From assembly GCA_963714325.1 (NCBI GenBank), contig CAVQOB010000033.1:1-42816 (forward strand): DNA of 42,816 nt. The letters run 5' to 3'. This DNA comes from CAVQOB01 sp963714325. Its GTDB lineage: Bacteria; Pseudomonadota; Alphaproteobacteria; Rhizobiales; Hyphomicrobiaceae. Of this stretch, positions 8,316 through 16,759 are shown piece after piece. The notes beneath the pieces were generated by a model. The model had not been told where the DNA came from, ran no database searches, and worked only from the letters and a program-made list of their open reading frames with translations. Made by a program: the position numbers and the translations under genes. Each line of letters begins with the position of its first letter. Position 1 is the stretch's first letter.

Positions 8316-9660
8316 TGTGCAGGCCGGACGGCAAGATGCCATCACGGTCGCCGACGCGTGTCTGGCGCGCATCGCTGCCGGCAATCCCGCAATCAATGCG
8401 ATCGTACGGCTCGATCCCGACTGGGTGCGCGCGCAAGCCCGCGCGGTCCAAAGTCGCCTGCGTTCCGGCGAACGCTTGGCGTTGGCCGGCGTGCCGCTCG
8501 TCGTCAAAGACAACATCTGGATCAGCGGGCGTACGATCTCGCAGGGCTCACGGCTGTTCGAGGACTTTGTCGCGCCGTCTGATGCCATTGCGGTTGAACG
8601 CGCGCGCGCGGCTGGCGCCGTCATCGTCGGCATCGGCAACTGTCCAGAGTTCGCATGTAAGGGTCAGACAAATTCGCCGCTGCACGGTCTCGCACGCAAT
8701 CCCCTGGCGCCAGACCTAACACCCGGCGGGTCCTCCGGCGGCAATGCGGCGGCGCTCGCGGCAGGCTTTGTGCCACTGGCACTCGGCACCGATGGCGGCG
8801 GATCCGGGCGCCGACCACCCGCGCATACGGGAACCGTTGGTTTTAAGCCATCGTTCGGCGCCATTCCCTATGGTCCAGGGTTTCCCGAGCCGTTCTGGGG
8901 TATCGCAGTGATCGCGCCGATGGCACACACCGTCGCCGACGTGGAACTGCTGTTCGACGTGGTCGCCGGCACAGATCCACGCGACCCCGATACGGTTACA
9001 ATCGAGCCTCTTGCCGCGACCAAGCCGGCGCAACAATTGCGCGTCGCCTTTTCGCCGCGACTAGGGCTCGATGTCCCGATCGATCGCGATGTCGCGGCTG
9101 TCATCGCGCGCGCCGTCGAGGCGCTGCGTCAGGCCGGATGGAACATTGCGATCGAAGATCCCATCTGGCCGGCAGGTCTCGGCGAAGGCGATCTGATGCC
9201 GCTGCAGATGGCCGGTCTTGCAGCCCTGCACGGCGCTGCATTCCAGCGCGACCGCCATCGCTTCGATCCCGACATCGCTGCGCAGATTGATCGGGGCTTG
9301 GCGATGAGTGGCGCTGACGTCGCAGGTGCATTGGAGGCTGGACTGCTGATCCGCCGCAGCCTCGCCGCCTTCATGAAGCGCTACGATGTCTTGCTCTGCC
9401 CGACGGCACCGTGCGTCGCCTGGCCAGTCGATCGGCTAGGTCCATCCCACATCGGCGGCGTCTCGGTGACGCCTCGCGCTCATGCCGTTTTCACGCCGTT
9501 CTTCAATCATGCGCTCGCCCCCGCGATCTCCATCCCGTGCGGGCGCGACGGCCGTGGATTGCCGGTTGGATTGCAGATGGCGGCTCGACGTGGCGCTGAT
9601 CGCCAGATCCTGCGCGCGGCAGCCGAAGCGGAACGCACCCTCGCTAAGTTCATCACCTGA
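8281..9660 (+). CDS. amidase (amidase-signature family), second copy
   Basis: This is an amide hydrolase of 459 residues. The triad is present: Lys76 in PLVVKDNIW, Ser151 in PGGSSGGN and Ser175 in TDGGGSGRRP. The residue after the nucleophile is Gly rather than the usual Ile or Val, and AHTG replaces the usual AAFTG, a modest departure. GTG is the start, with GGAG six bases before it, and the gene overlaps the MFS gene by 35 bases. It differs clearly from the amidase at 1621-2997, so it is not a recent duplicate. Specificity is unknown. Confidence 0.9.
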   Translation: MTNPSATLIARDVQAGRQDAITVADACLARIAAGNPAINAIVRLDPDWVRAQARAVQSRLRSGERLALAGVPLVVKDNIWISGRTISQGSRLFEDFVAPSDAIAVERARAAGAVIVGIGNCPEFACKGQTNSPLHGLARNPLAPDLTPGGSSGGNAAALAAGFVPLALGTDGGGSGRRPPAHTGTVGFKPSFGAIPYGPGFPEPFWGIAVIAPMAHTVADVELLFDVVAGTDPRDPDTVTIEPLAATKPAQQLRVAFSPRLGLDVPIDRDVAAVIARAVEALRQAGWNIAIEDPIWPAGLGEGDLMPLQMAGLAALHGAAFQRDRHRFDPDIAAQIDRGLAMSGADVAGALEAGLLIRRSLAAFMKRYDVLLCPTAPCVAWPVDRLGPSHIGGVSVTPRAHAVFTPFFNHALAPAISIPCGRDGRGLPVGLQMAARRGADRQILRAAAEAERTLAKFIT

Positions 9661-9676
9661 ATCTCATGAGGTTTTG

Positions 9677-10423
9677 ATGCAGATCCTGCTATTCAATCCG
9701 AATACGACGCCGGCGATCACCGACCGGCTGTTTGCGGCGGCCAGTCAGGTGACGGCGCCGTCCACCAAACTCATCCCGCTGACCGCTCCACGCGGCGTTC
9801 CCTACATCGCGACACGCGCCGAGGCCCAGATCGGCGGCGCGGTGACGCTCGAAGTCTTGGCCGAACATCACCGCAACGTCGACGCTGCCGTCATCGCAGC
9901 CTTTGGCGACCCGGGCCTGCTCGGTGCGCGCGAACTGTTCGACATTCCGATCGTTGGCATGGCGGAGGCAGCGATGCTCTCAGCCTGCATGCTGGGGCGA
10001 CGGTTTGCCATCGTTACGTTCGCGACGGCCTTGGTGCCTTGGTATCAAGAATGCGTTGAGATGCACGGTCTAGCCGGACGTTGCGCCGGCATACGCATGC
10101 TCGATGGCAACTTCCGATCGATCACGGAAGTGCAGGAAGAAAAGGAAGATCTGCTGGTTGAACTCGCTTGTCGCACGGTCAACGAACTCAACGCCGATGT
10201 CATCATCCTCGGTGGCGCGCCGTTGGCCGGATTAGCCGCCAAGGTAAAACACCGAATCCCCGTGCCGGTCGTCGATCAGGTGCAAGCCGCAGTGAAGCAG
10301 GCGGAGGCATTGGTGGCACTCGGCACAAAGAAGGCGACAGCCGGTACGTTCCGGCGCCCCGGCGCCAAGGCGACGACTGGCCTGCCACCGGCGCTTGCGG
10401 CACGCATCGAACATACGGATTGA
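9677..10423 (+). CDS. hydantoin/allantoin racemase-like protein (Asp/Glu racemase superfamily) lacking both catalytic cysteines
   Basis: This 248-residue protein aligns with the HyuE/HpxA hydantoin racemase group, with NPNTT near the start, FGDPGL at 76-81 and VGMAEAAM at 93-100. In characterised members the two catalytic cysteines sit just before FGDPGL and after the second-lobe LG. Here these are Ala75 and Gly180 (ILGGAPLAG), so a two-base racemisation is unlikely. Cysteines at 104, 126, 136 and 165 lie elsewhere. The ATG at 9677 has TGAGG upstream. It is the last gene of the ABC/MFS/amidase operon and may be a lyase, decarboxylase or binding variant. Confidence 0.78.
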   Translation: MQILLFNPNTTPAITDRLFAAASQVTAPSTKLIPLTAPRGVPYIATRAEAQIGGAVTLEVLAEHHRNVDAAVIAAFGDPGLLGARELFDIPIVGMAEAAMLSACMLGRRFAIVTFATALVPWYQECVEMHGLAGRCAGIRMLDGNFRSITEVQEEKEDLLVELACRTVNELNADVIILGGAPLAGLAAKVKHRIPVPVVDQVQAAVKQAEALVALGTKKATAGTFRRPGAKATTGLPPALAARIEHTD

Positions 10424-10497
10424 GTGCAGCGCTCAGCTGTATGTCCCAAATTATCGCTGCATCGCGTCCAGCAAAGTAGCGACACCTACGCGCCATG

Positions 10498-10666
10498 CTG
10501 GTGTGGCGGTTCGGAAGTTCCTATGCAGTCGCGGCGTCCGATCTTAGGAACCTCCGAACCAAGAGCCACACCAGAAGGCTTAAGCATTCTAGTGTCCCTT
10601 TTGTTTCCGAAGTTCGCGATCCGGTGTGCGGCGACCTGAATGCGAACTTCGGAAACGGGACACTAG
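10498..10666. repeat. pair of adjacent long imperfect palindromes
   Basis: The 437-base gap between the racemase-like gene and the next ABC system holds two neighbouring inverted repeats. The first has arms 10498-10522 and 10546-10574; the second has arms 10589-10617 and 10642-10666. Each has a loop of about 24 bases, and in each one arm carries four extra bases. Both arms share related cores (TTCGGAAGTTC and TTCCGAAGTTC). No poly-T tract follows, so they do not look like terminators. They resemble mobile intergenic repeats. I see nothing convincing in the rest of the gap. Confidence 0.7.
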
Positions 10667-10860
10667 CCACCGCCCCCGTCGCGTCAGCTGTGCCTGGCCC
10701 AACATCGGCACGAGGGCTCGATCCGTATCGTCCAATCGACATGCCGTGCGGCGCGTGCATGGCTTTGCTATTGCGGTGCATGAAACGGTCTGCCAATCAT
10801 GGCGTTGGCTAACCGACGCCATGACCGTTGGCGCCAACGACCCGTTCGGGAGGAAAAACA

Positions 10861-11850
10861 ATGACGCCGTCACGCGACCTTCTCAATATTCGCCGCCGCA
10901 CCGTCTTGCAAGGTGCCGCGGCGGCACTCGCTTTTCCCCATGTGGCAAGCGCCCAAGCCGGCAACGTCATCCGCATCGGACTGCCAACCAAGACCTACTG
11001 GCCGACAATCATCGCGGAGACAGCGCTTCGCCAGAAATTGTTCGACAAGGAAGGCATCAAGGCGGAGCTGACCATCTACCGGAGCGGCGCGGAAGGCTTC
11101 GAGTCCCTGGCTGCCGGAGCCGCCGATCTCGTCTTGAATTCGTCGTCGAGCGTGGCGGCCGGCCTCAAAAAGGGCGTCAACGCACGCTGCGTCGCTAACG
11201 GCGCCAACGGCTATTACGGCTGGATGATGGTGGTAAAGGCTGACTCCAAGATCCAGAACGTTGCCGAACTGGCGGGCAAGAAGGTCGGCATCACCTCGGC
11301 GGGGTCGGGCACCGATATCCTCGCACTCTGGACGGTCGCGGCAAAAAAAGTCGACTTCACGCGCGTGCCACTCGGCGGCGGCGGCCTCGTACCGAACCTG
11401 TTGACAGGCAATATCGACGCGTCGGTGCTATACTCACCGCTGACATACAAGGTGATCGACGAGAAAGTGGCGCGGCCACTGCTCGACTACGGCCAGGAAG
11501 TGCCGGCGCATTCAACCGGCAGCTGGATCGCCAGCGACAAGTTCATCAAGGACAAGCCCGAGGTCCTGCAGAAAGCGCTGAATGCGCTCTATGGTGCCGT
11601 CGCCTTCCTCCAGAACGATGCCAATCGCGCCGTCGCCATCAAGCTTGTCGCCGAGATCGATGAGATCCCCGACGCCATTGCCGCACGCGAACTGGATGCG
11701 AACATCAAGAAGCTGTCGGTGGACGGCAACTTCCAGCTCGACTGGATGGAGCGTGCGCTCGACATGGGCCGCATGATCGGCATGAAGGACCTGGCTGACG
11801 CCAAGGATATCTTCCTGACGCAATTCAAGCCGGTTGCGACCAAATCGTGA
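10861..11850 (+). CDS. ABC transporter substrate-binding protein (NMT1/SsuA-like)
   Basis: This is the periplasmic receptor of a nitrate/sulfonate/taurine-type importer, 329 residues. An IRRRTVLQG segment followed by a hydrophobic stretch and ASAQA resembles a twin-arginine-like secretion signal. The body has the family pattern SLAAGAADLVLNSSS, ELAGKKVGITSAGSGTD and LLTGNIDAS. GGAGG lies eight bases before the ATG at 10861. It leads the group permease, ATPase, permease. The ligand is unknown. Confidence 0.9.
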   Translation: MTPSRDLLNIRRRTVLQGAAAALAFPHVASAQAGNVIRIGLPTKTYWPTIIAETALRQKLFDKEGIKAELTIYRSGAEGFESLAAGAADLVLNSSSSVAAGLKKGVNARCVANGANGYYGWMMVVKADSKIQNVAELAGKKVGITSAGSGTDILALWTVAAKKVDFTRVPLGGGGLVPNLLTGNIDASVLYSPLTYKVIDEKVARPLLDYGQEVPAHSTGSWIASDKFIKDKPEVLQKALNALYGAVAFLQNDANRAVAIKLVAEIDEIPDAIAARELDANIKKLSVDGNFQLDWMERALDMGRMIGMKDLADAKDIFLTQFKPVATKS

Positions 11851-11860
11851 TGCTGAAACC

Positions 11861-12613
11861 GTGAAACGGTCCACGATCATCCTCATCCGATGCACGTTGC
11901 TCGCGGGCGTGCTGGCGGCCTGGGAGTTTCTGCCAAGGAGCGGCATCGTCAATCCGCTGCTGCTGCCGCCGCTGAGCGATGTGCTCGGCGTATTGTGGAC
12001 ACTGCTGGGGCGCGCCAATGTCCGCGAAGCCATCGCCGTCACCGCGCTCGAAGTGATCGTTGCGTTTCTCATTGCCGTACCGCTTGGCGCCGGCGCTGGC
12101 ATCGCCATCGCCGAGTTCCCCTATCTCGGCGCCATTTTCAAACCGATGCTGTTCTATGTCTTCAGCATCCCAAAATCGATTTTCCTGCCGCTGTTTATTC
12201 TCGCCTTCGGGATCGGCTTCGAGCAGAAGGTCGCCTATGCCGCCTTCACCACTGCCTTCGTGGTCATGATGAGCGCCACGGCGGCGGTCGAATCCGTCCG
12301 CGCCGATTATGTCCTGGTCGCCCGCTCGTTCGGAGCAACGCCAGCCCAGGTTTTATGGCGCGTCTATGTGCCGAGCATGATGCCCGTCCTGCTCGAGACA
12401 TTGCGCATCTCGATGATCTTCAACTTCACCGGTGTGATGATCGCCGAGATGTATGCCTCACGCACCGGCATCGGCCACCTGATCTCCAACTGGGGTGAAA
12501 ACTTTCAGATGCCGCAGTTGTTCGCGGGCATCATCATCCTGTCCATCGTTGCTATCGCCTTCAATGAGACCGTTCGATACCTGGAGGCCCGATGCAGCAC
12601 ATGGCGAACCTGA
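11861..12613 (+). CDS. ABC transporter permease (SsuC/TauC-like), first
   Basis: This is an inner-membrane channel subunit of about 250 residues with roughly six hydrophobic segments and the ATPase-contact loop ARSFGATPAQVLWRVYVPSMMPVL. The start is probably the GTG at 11861; no strong ribosome site is visible, and a TTG at 11834 is the alternative. The 3' end overlaps the ATPase gene by 22 bases. A second, different permease follows the ATPase, so this subunit may form a heterodimer with it. Confidence 0.87.
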   Translation: MKRSTIILIRCTLLAGVLAAWEFLPRSGIVNPLLLPPLSDVLGVLWTLLGRANVREAIAVTALEVIVAFLIAVPLGAGAGIAIAEFPYLGAIFKPMLFYVFSIPKSIFLPLFILAFGIGFEQKVAYAAFTTAFVVMMSATAAVESVRADYVLVARSFGATPAQVLWRVYVPSMMPVLLETLRISMIFNFTGVMIAEMYASRTGIGHLISNWGENFQMPQLFAGIIILSIVAIAFNETVRYLEARCSTWRT

Positions 12614-13398
12614 TCGCGGCCCGCCCCAAACCCAATGACGTGGCACTTGAAGTGTCCAGCGTCAGCCATGTCTATGCAGCGGCCGAAGGCGGTGTGCCGG
12701 CGTTGCAGGACATCACCATGTCGGTCGGCAAGGGTCGCTTCGTCGTCATTGTCGGCCCCAGCGGTTGCGGCAAGACGTCGTTGCTGATGATGATGGCAGG
12801 GCTGCGCGCGCACACGCAAGGAACGATCCTGTGCGAGGGGCGGCCGATCCTCAAGCCGGACCCCTCCCGCGTCGGCGTCATCTTCCAGGAGGCGAGCCTG
12901 TTTCCATGGCTGACGACCCTCGACAACATCGAGTTTCCACTGAGCCTGCGCGGCACCCCGCGCGAGGAACGCCGCAAGCGGTCGGAGGCCATGCTCTCAC
13001 TCGTCGGCCTCGACGGCTTCGGCGCGCGATTTCCCCATGAGCTTTCGGGCGGCATGAAGCAGCGCGTATCGATCGCCCGCGGCCTTGTACAGGATCCCCC
13101 GGTGCTGCTCATGGACGAACCGTTTGCGGCACTCGACGAGCAGACACGCATGACCATGGGGCACGAGTTGCTGCGCATCTGGTCAACCACCAACAAGACC
13201 GTCATCTTCATCACTCACAGCCTGACGGAGGCTGTCTATCTGGCCGACGAAGTGCTGGTGATGTCGCCGCGGCCCGGTCGCCTGATCGACCATATCGAGA
13301 TCAACCTGCCGCGGCCGCGCACCTACGAGATGATGGCGACCGACGTGTTCGGCCGCCTGCGCGAACGGATCTGGCAACAGATTCGCAAAACGATATGA
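12592..13398 (+). CDS. ABC transporter ATP-binding protein (SsuB/TauB-like)
   Basis: This is a 268-residue ATPase. Walker A GPSGCGKT lies near 55-62, the Q-loop is FQEASLFPW, the ABC signature LSGGMKQR is near 151 and Walker B LLMDEPFAALD near 170, with the switch histidine in FITHSLTEA. The FQEASLFPW and THSLTEAVYLAD stretches are typical of the nitrate/sulfonate/taurine subfamily. GGAGG precedes the ATG by five bases. It sits between the two permease genes. Confidence 0.92.
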   Translation: MQHMANLIAARPKPNDVALEVSSVSHVYAAAEGGVPALQDITMSVGKGRFVVIVGPSGCGKTSLLMMMAGLRAHTQGTILCEGRPILKPDPSRVGVIFQEASLFPWLTTLDNIEFPLSLRGTPREERRKRSEAMLSLVGLDGFGARFPHELSGGMKQRVSIARGLVQDPPVLLMDEPFAALDEQTRMTMGHELLRIWSTTNKTVIFITHSLTEAVYLADEVLVMSPRPGRLIDHIEINLPRPRTYEMMATDVFGRLRERIWQQIRKTI

Positions 13399-13405
13399 GG
13401 TGCAG

Positions 13406-14221
13406 ATGAAACGTCCTGCTCCCTCGACAGTCCGCTGGTGCTTGCTGCTCCTGATGCTCGTTGCTTGGGAAGTGTTGCCGCGCCTGAAACTCATTCCGGA
13501 GCTCTTCCTGCCGGCGATGTCGAAGACGCTGCTCGTGCTGGCAAGCGACTGGCATATTTACCTCGCCGCTCTTTGGGTGACGCTGTACGAAGTGGCGTTC
13601 GCCATTCTGATCGCCTGCGGCCTCGGCATCACGGCAGGTGCGGTCGTTGGCGGGATCGCGGCGCTGCGCGACGTCCTGCTACCAGTCTTTTCGAGCCTCT
13701 ATGCAGTGCCGATCGTTATTCTCTATCCGATCTTCACCGCCTGGTTCGGCATCGGCTCGCAATCCAAGATCGCCTTCGCCGGCATCTATGGATTTTTTCC
13801 CGTCATGCTGTCGACGGCGGCAGGCATTCGCACCATCGATCCTCAATACCTGCTCGCCGCGCGCAGCATGGGCGCGACACTCAGTCAGCAGATCACGCGG
13901 GTGATCATTCCGGCCTCACTACCGACGGTGTTTGCCGGTCTGAGGCTTGGCGGCGCGTTAGCCATTATCGGCGTCGTCGTGGCGGAAATGCTGACCGCGT
14001 CAGCCGGCATCGGCTACCTCGTGACGCTCAACCGGACCATCCTCGACAGTCCGCGCGTTTATGCGGCCATCCTGGCCATCCTCGTGCTGTCCATCGCCTA
14101 CGACATCTTGGCGCGCACGCTCGAGCGACGCATGGTCGCCTGGCAATTAAGCGGGCGACAACCGGCGATCGCATCCCGCACAGCGGCGCCCGCGACCGCC
14201 GCTGTGACCGCAGCGGCATAG
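13406..14221 (+). CDS. ABC transporter permease (SsuC/TauC-like), second
   Basis: This is the second channel subunit, 271 residues, with about six hydrophobic segments and the ATPase-contact loop ARSMGATLSQQITRVIIPASLPTV. I preferred the ATG at 13406 (TGAGG five bases upstream) over the GTG at 13400. The C-terminus is an Ala/Thr-rich tail. It is clearly diverged from the permease at 11861-12613, so the importer is probably heterodimeric. Confidence 0.88.
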   Translation: MKRPAPSTVRWCLLLLMLVAWEVLPRLKLIPELFLPAMSKTLLVLASDWHIYLAALWVTLYEVAFAILIACGLGITAGAVVGGIAALRDVLLPVFSSLYAVPIVILYPIFTAWFGIGSQSKIAFAGIYGFFPVMLSTAAGIRTIDPQYLLAARSMGATLSQQITRVIIPASLPTVFAGLRLGGALAIIGVVVAEMLTASAGIGYLVTLNRTILDSPRVYAAILAILVLSIAYDILARTLERRMVAWQLSGRQPAIASRTAAPATAAVTAAA

Positions 14222-14495
14222 CAGCATCGCGTAGGACGTCTTACCGGCGCGCCGCAATCGCCGGGCATCGGCTGGAGCCAAACGGCCAACAGTGCCGAAA
14301 CCAGGCCCTTTCAGCGGCTATCGCCCTCCCCACCTGTGGCCCCGGCGCATCGCCGTCACAGCTTCGGGCCAGAGCGGCCCCATCCCGGCATTGCTCCGAG
14401 CCGCTGCCCCCGCTAAGCCCTGAAAGCGCGGCCCATTGTGAGCCCGCCGCTGGGAGTTAGAGTGCGTGCAGTCGCGTTGGTGTTGGATCGGCCGG

Positions 14496-15689
14496 ATGGC
14501 GCTGCTGAGGCTTGTCCTCGGCACAATGTGCCTCGGTCTGGCGGGATGCGGCACGACGCTGGTGCGCAACCCCGTCGCCGATCCCGTCGCAGCCGCCAGC
14601 GCGACAATCCCGGGACTTGCCGCCGCCCGCTTCTGGGGCGACGAAGTCCCACGCGATCTCGCCGCCGAATTCCGTCGCCGCTTGCCCAATCTGCCCCGCC
14701 TCGCGCAATCCGGCACGACCGCTGACGGCCGGCCGCTGGTCAACATCCTTGCGCTGTCCGGTGGCGGCTCCGATGGTGCGTTCGGCGCCGGCCTGCTCGC
14801 CGGGTGGACGGCTCGGGGAAACCGCCCACAGTTCGAACTGGTCACCGGCATTTCGGCTGGCGCCATCATCGCGCCATTCGCGTTCCTGGGGCCGAAGTAT
14901 GATGCCCAGCTGCGCGAAATCTGGACCGAATATGAAACCTCCGAACTGGTCATCGCGCAGATCCTGCCGGGATTGCTTGGCGGGCCATCGCTCGCCAGCA
15001 CCGCGCCGCTCGAAGCACTGATCGCCAAGTACATCAACAAGAAATTCCTGCGCGCCATCGCCGCCGCCTATCGCGAAGGCCGCGTGCTGCTGATCGGCAC
15101 GACCAATCTCGATGCGCAACGCCCGGTGGTGTGGAACATGGGCGAGATCGCCACCAGCGGACACGCCGATGCGCTCGAACTTTTCCGCAAGGTGATCATG
15201 GCCTCGGCGGCGCTGCCGGGTCTGTTCCCTCCAGTCACCATTCCGGTCGACGCCGGTGGCGCAAAGGCAGAGGAGCTGCATGTCGACGGCGGCGTGACGC
15301 GCGAGGTGTTCGTGGCGCCGGTTCCGGTCGGCCTGAAAGCGCTGGATCAATTCTATCCGGCGCCGCCACGCCGCATGATCTACATCATCAAGAACGGCAA
15401 GATCACGCCGGAATTCGAGGCCGTCAATCCGACTGCCGTCTCGATCGCCATGCGCTCGATCTGGACGTTGACCAAGAGCCAGAACGAAAACGACATCTAT
15501 CGCATCTGGCGCATGGCGCGCGATGCCGACGCCGGCTTTCATCTCGCCGCCGTCCCGGCCAACTTCGCGGAGAAGCCGAAACAGGCATTTGATCCAGACT
15601 ACCAGATGAAACTGTTCGACGAAGGCTTCAAGTTCGGCCGCAGCGGCAGCGCCTGGCTCAAGGCGCCGCCGGTCAGGAGAGCGCGGTAA
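14496..15689 (+). CDS. patatin-like phospholipase, predicted lipoprotein
   Basis: This is a Ser-Asp dyad lipid acyl hydrolase of the patatin family, about 397 residues. A short signal ends in a lipobox, LAGC, so it is probably anchored in an envelope membrane. The oxyanion motif GGGSDGAFGAG, the nucleophile elbow GISAG and the DGG motif with the catalytic Asp (HVDGGVTRE) are all present. The start is uncertain: ATG 14496 gives a compact lipoprotein signal, and GTG 14466 would add ten residues. It stands alone, with about 270 bases of unremarkable sequence upstream. Its substrate is unknown. Confidence 0.88.
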   Translation: MALLRLVLGTMCLGLAGCGTTLVRNPVADPVAAASATIPGLAAARFWGDEVPRDLAAEFRRRLPNLPRLAQSGTTADGRPLVNILALSGGGSDGAFGAGLLAGWTARGNRPQFELVTGISAGAIIAPFAFLGPKYDAQLREIWTEYETSELVIAQILPGLLGGPSLASTAPLEALIAKYINKKFLRAIAAAYREGRVLLIGTTNLDAQRPVVWNMGEIATSGHADALELFRKVIMASAALPGLFPPVTIPVDAGGAKAEELHVDGGVTREVFVAPVPVGLKALDQFYPAPPRRMIYIIKNGKITPEFEAVNPTAVSIAMRSIWTLTKSQNENDIYRIWRMARDADAGFHLAAVPANFAEKPKQAFDPDYQMKLFDEGFKFGRSGSAWLKAPPVRRAR

Positions 15690-15841
15690 GTCAGTCGCGG
15701 CAAATGCGGCTGTGGCAGAAGCGGCCGAACGAGTGTCCCGCGGACGGCTCAGGTTTCTTTGCCACCATCGCGTGCAGCGAGCAGTTTCAGTAGGGTCTGA
15801 TACCCGCGAGCAAAATTTTCGACCTGCACCTTCTTGTTCGT

Positions 15842-15968
15842 CATGGCCGCGAAGGCGGCCACCCAAGCAACTACACAAGCATTCCATTACCGAAATTTCG
15901 TGAGTTGCAGCCAACGTTGCCATCGAGAGACCAATAGGCCTGACTGGGTGGCCGCCTTCGCGGCCATG
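15842..15968. repeat. REP-like hairpin pair (BIME-like)
   Basis: Two perfect 24-bp inverted copies lie at 15842-15865 and 15945-15968, separated by 79 bases. Each copy is itself a hairpin with stem TGGCCGC/GCGGCCA and loop GAAG. This layout is that of a bacterial interspersed mosaic element. It lies in the 387-base gap between the patatin gene and the toxin gene; I see nothing else in that gap. Confidence 0.75.
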
Positions 15969-16076
15969 GCGGAGTTTGTGTTGGGTCAAGAGTTAACACA
16001 GTCGCTCACTGGTCTAAATCAGGTCGTGACGACACGAAACCCATTCCGGATTGCGCCCCGATTGCAAGTGTCGCCA

Positions 16077-16463
16077 TCACATTGGCAAGAGCACAAAACC
16101 GATTGCCATTGCCGCTTGCCCGAGCCGCGTGTCGTAGGTCGCCAGTTCCAAGGTAATGCCACGCCCCCGCAGAAAGACCATCGTCGCAAGGTGGATCGCG
16201 TTGAGTGTGCGAACCGGGGCATGGAACGGCTGCAAGGCGCGGGCGAGGGTGGCGTCGTCCAGGTCGATCAATTGCACGTTGAGCAGAATTTTTTGCGCAA
16301 TCTGCAGCGCATGCGGCGGTTGCCCACGATCATTCAAGCGAACGATCGTTTCGTATTCAAGCAGCCGGCTGGACATCATCGGTGTCGGCCAGAAATCTGC
16401 CGGTGGGCGCCGTTGCTCACTGAACAACTCTGCCAGGATCACGGAAGTGTCGAGGTATATCAA
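16077..16463 (-). CDS. PIN-domain toxin (VapC family)
   Basis: This is a 128-residue PIN-fold ribonuclease toxin. The first acidic residue Asp5 is in YLDTS, glutamates 36/38 in LLEYETIVRL form the second position, and Asp111 in ATYDTRL is the last. The usual Asp of the third position (DAIHLA) is Asn88 here (TLNAIHLAT), which may weaken metal binding. The start overlaps the end of the antitoxin gene by four bases, the usual coupled arrangement. It probably cleaves RNA when free of the antitoxin. Confidence 0.85.
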   Translation of the reverse strand: MIYLDTSVILAELFSEQRRPPADFWPTPMMSSRLLEYETIVRLNDRGQPPHALQIAQKILLNVQLIDLDDATLARALQPFHAPVRTLNAIHLATMVFLRGRGITLELATYDTRLGQAAMAIGFVLLPM

Positions 16464-16753
16464 CGGTCCTCACGGTCGGCGTCGAGTTGGCGCATGAGTT
16501 CATCGAAGGGGACGCCGCCAATCCGTGGTGGCGGCCCCGTCAACCGGCGCTTGGCGCGCGTCAGGACCCCCTCACGCTCCAGCTGCTGGAGGATCTCTTC
16601 CTCCGTTTGGGGCCGGTCGTGGACCACCTTCTCGGGCACAAGCCGCGCGACGACTTTGCCGCGATCGGTCACGAGCACGGTCTCCCCCGCCTCCACCGCC
16701 TTGATGTAGGCGCTGAGGTTGTTCTTGAGAGCCTTGATGCCGACGGACTGCAT
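16460..16753 (-). CDS. antitoxin of the Phd/YefM type (VapB)
   Basis: This is a 97-residue antitoxin. The N-terminal half (MQSVGIKALKNNLSAYIKAV, then GETVLVTDRGKVVARLVP) is the Phd/YefM DNA-binding fold, and the C-terminal half is polar and probably wraps the toxin. The ATG at 16753 has no ribosome site; instead it coincides with the expected transcription start of a good promoter, so the mRNA may be leaderless. It precedes and overlaps the toxin gene, and probably represses the operon through the palindrome just upstream. Confidence 0.85.
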   Translation of the reverse strand: MQSVGIKALKNNLSAYIKAVEAGETVLVTDRGKVVARLVPEKVVHDRPQTEEEILQQLEREGVLTRAKRRLTGPPPRIGGVPFDELMRQLDADREDR

Positions 16754-16759
16754 GGAGGT

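Noticed and set aside
10498..10666. Intrinsic terminators after the racemase-like gene
   Set aside because: The loops are about 24 bases long and no T-tract follows either palindrome.
14457..15989. 510-codon open frame on the minus strand opposite the patatin gene
   Set aside because: The plus strand has all patatin motifs in one frame; the opposite frame has no recognisable domain and is a GC-rich shadow.
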